NCBI GenBank assembly: GCA_001770235.1
Contig: MEQN01000119.1
Span: forward strand, 496-7,078
Source of the DNA: Betaproteobacteria bacterium RBG_16_58_11
Lineage (GTDB): Bacteria > Pseudomonadota > Gammaproteobacteria > Burkholderiales > Thiobacteraceae
Direction of reading: 5' to 3'
DNA: 6,583 bases
The translations under genes and the position numbers were made by a program. The notes under the pieces are model-generated. The model was not told the origin of the DNA, made no database searches, and saw only the letters and a list, made by a program, of their open reading frames with translations. This document shows positions 5,746 to 6,583 of the stretch, in pieces; the first letter of the stretch is position 1, and each line of letters starts with the position of its first letter.

Positions 5746-6583
5746 TCGAAATCCCCGGTCAGTGTTTTGACGGTGCAAGCTCGGCCGCTACCCCCGCTGT
5801 ACTGCGGGTGGACGAGGCCGGGCTGGTAACGCTCGACATCTGGCCGGGGCATCTGCCGCATGCATTAAGCGATCTGGAGATCAGCGAGCGCGTCGGCAAT
5901 ATCCCGCGCCTGATTCGCTTCCCCGACGGCGCGCAGTTTCGCACCGCGCAAAACGATCAGGTCGATCAAGTGCTGGCCCGGTTTGGCCATGCGCGCGGCA
6001 GCCGCTGGGTACACCGCCTGGAGTCGCACTTGCGCTATGTGGCTATTGCCGTGGTGGTGATGGTCATCGCCTCGTTTGGTCTGGTGAAATACGGCATCCC
6101 CTATTTCGCCAAAGTGGCCGCGCAGACGGTTTCTGCCCAGACGGCGGCTTCCATCGATGATGGCGCGATGCAAGTGTTGGACAAGGCGTTCTTCGCGCCC
6201 AGCAAGCTCGATCCGGCCACCCAGGCTCGGTTGCGCGCACGCTTCGACCGTATGACGACGGTCGCCGAACCGGGATTTAAATACGAATTGTTGTTTCGCG
6301 CCGGCGGACCCATCGGCGCCAATGCCTTGGCGCTCGCCTCCGGCACCATTGTGATGACCGATGAAATGGTGCAGGCCGCGAAAAATGATGAAGAGCTAGT
6401 GTCAGTGCTAGCGCATGAAATCGGCCATGTGGTGCATCGCCACAGCTTGCGTCGTGCATTCCAAAGCTCGGTGGTAGCGTTACTGGGCGTCATGCTTACC
6501 GGTGATGTCTCCAGCGTGGCGCAAATTGTCGCCGCCTTACCCGTCATCCTGGTCGAAGCGCAGTACTCGCAGAATCTGGAGAG
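5742..6583 (+). CDS. M48-family membrane metalloprotease, N-terminal 280 residues (cut by window edge)
   Basis: The start ATG 5742 overlaps the stop of the membrane-protein gene by 4 bp (ATGA), a sign of translational coupling. Residues 1-98 form a soluble, beta-rich-looking domain with IEIPGQCFDG, ITLDIWPG-like VTLDIWPGH, RLIRFPDGAQF and WVHRLESHLRY, as in M48 proteins that carry an extra N-terminal domain. One membrane segment follows (about 99-116, YVAIAVVVMVIASFGLVKYG). The protease domain then contains the zinc and catalytic motif HEIGH (H225, E226, H229) inside LAHEIGHVVHRHSLR, preceded by the conserved NALALASGTIVMTDEMV. The sequence stops at EAQYSQNLE, just before the region (usually ExEAD) that supplies the third zinc ligand, so that residue cannot be seen. 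M48 relatives include HtpX and BepA, which degrade damaged membrane or outer-membrane proteins; the single N-terminal anchor suggests a membrane-attached protease here. Which side the catalytic domain faces is not settled by the sequence. Confidence 0.93.
   Translation, partial: MIEIPGQCFDGASSAATPAVLRVDEAGLVTLDIWPGHLPHALSDLEISERVGNIPRLIRFPDGAQFRTAQNDQVDQVLARFGHARGSRWVHRLESHLRYVAIAVVVMVIASFGLVKYGIPYFAKVAAQTVSAQTAASIDDGAMQVLDKAFFAPSKLDPATQARLRARFDRMTTVAEPGFKYELLFRAGGPIGANALALASGTIVMTDEMVQAAKNDEELVSVLAHEIGHVVHRHSLRRAFQSSVVALLGVMLTGDVSSVAQIVAALPVILVEAQYSQNLE

Overview
The window looks like an ordinary chromosomal segment of a betaproteobacterium with moderately high G+C, probably Nitrosomonadales or Rhodocyclales-like. 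The reasons are the gene order polA / small DUF2782 exported protein / aminoglycoside-phosphotransferase-fold homoserine kinase, and protein sequences that read like the betaproteobacterial versions of these families. This is an inference from recalled family sequences; no search was run.

Layout. Positions 1-2159 on the minus strand hold the first 719 codons of DNA polymerase I (polA), with an intact 5' nuclease domain, an intact 3'-5' exonuclease domain and the start of the polymerase domain; the C-terminus lies beyond the left edge. Divergent from it, with only 13 bp between start codons, is a LOG-like Rossmann protein of the TIGR00730 family (2173-2895, TTG start). A short gap with a TATAAT-like -10 leads to a 118-residue exported DUF2782 protein (2961-3317). 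A 308-bp gene-free stretch (3318-3625) is filled by three tandem, related palindromic units. The last unit runs to within 6 bp of the homoserine kinase start (thrB, 3626-4570). After a 95-bp gap with a plausible sigma70 promoter comes a two-gene unit: a DUF898/YjgN-type polytopic membrane protein (best start GTG 4666, end 5745), overlapped by ATGA with an M48-family membrane metalloprotease that runs off the right edge (5742-6583).

How the genes relate. polA serves replication and repair, and thrB makes O-phosphohomoserine for threonine synthesis. The YjgN-type protein and the M48 protease are translationally coupled and so probably act together at the membrane. I see no mobile element genes, CRISPR array, RNA gene or clear new defence or biosynthetic system. 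The most unusual structure is the palindromic array in front of thrB, whose middle unit is an expanded hairpin. The next is the threefold internal repeat in the YjgN-type membrane protein.
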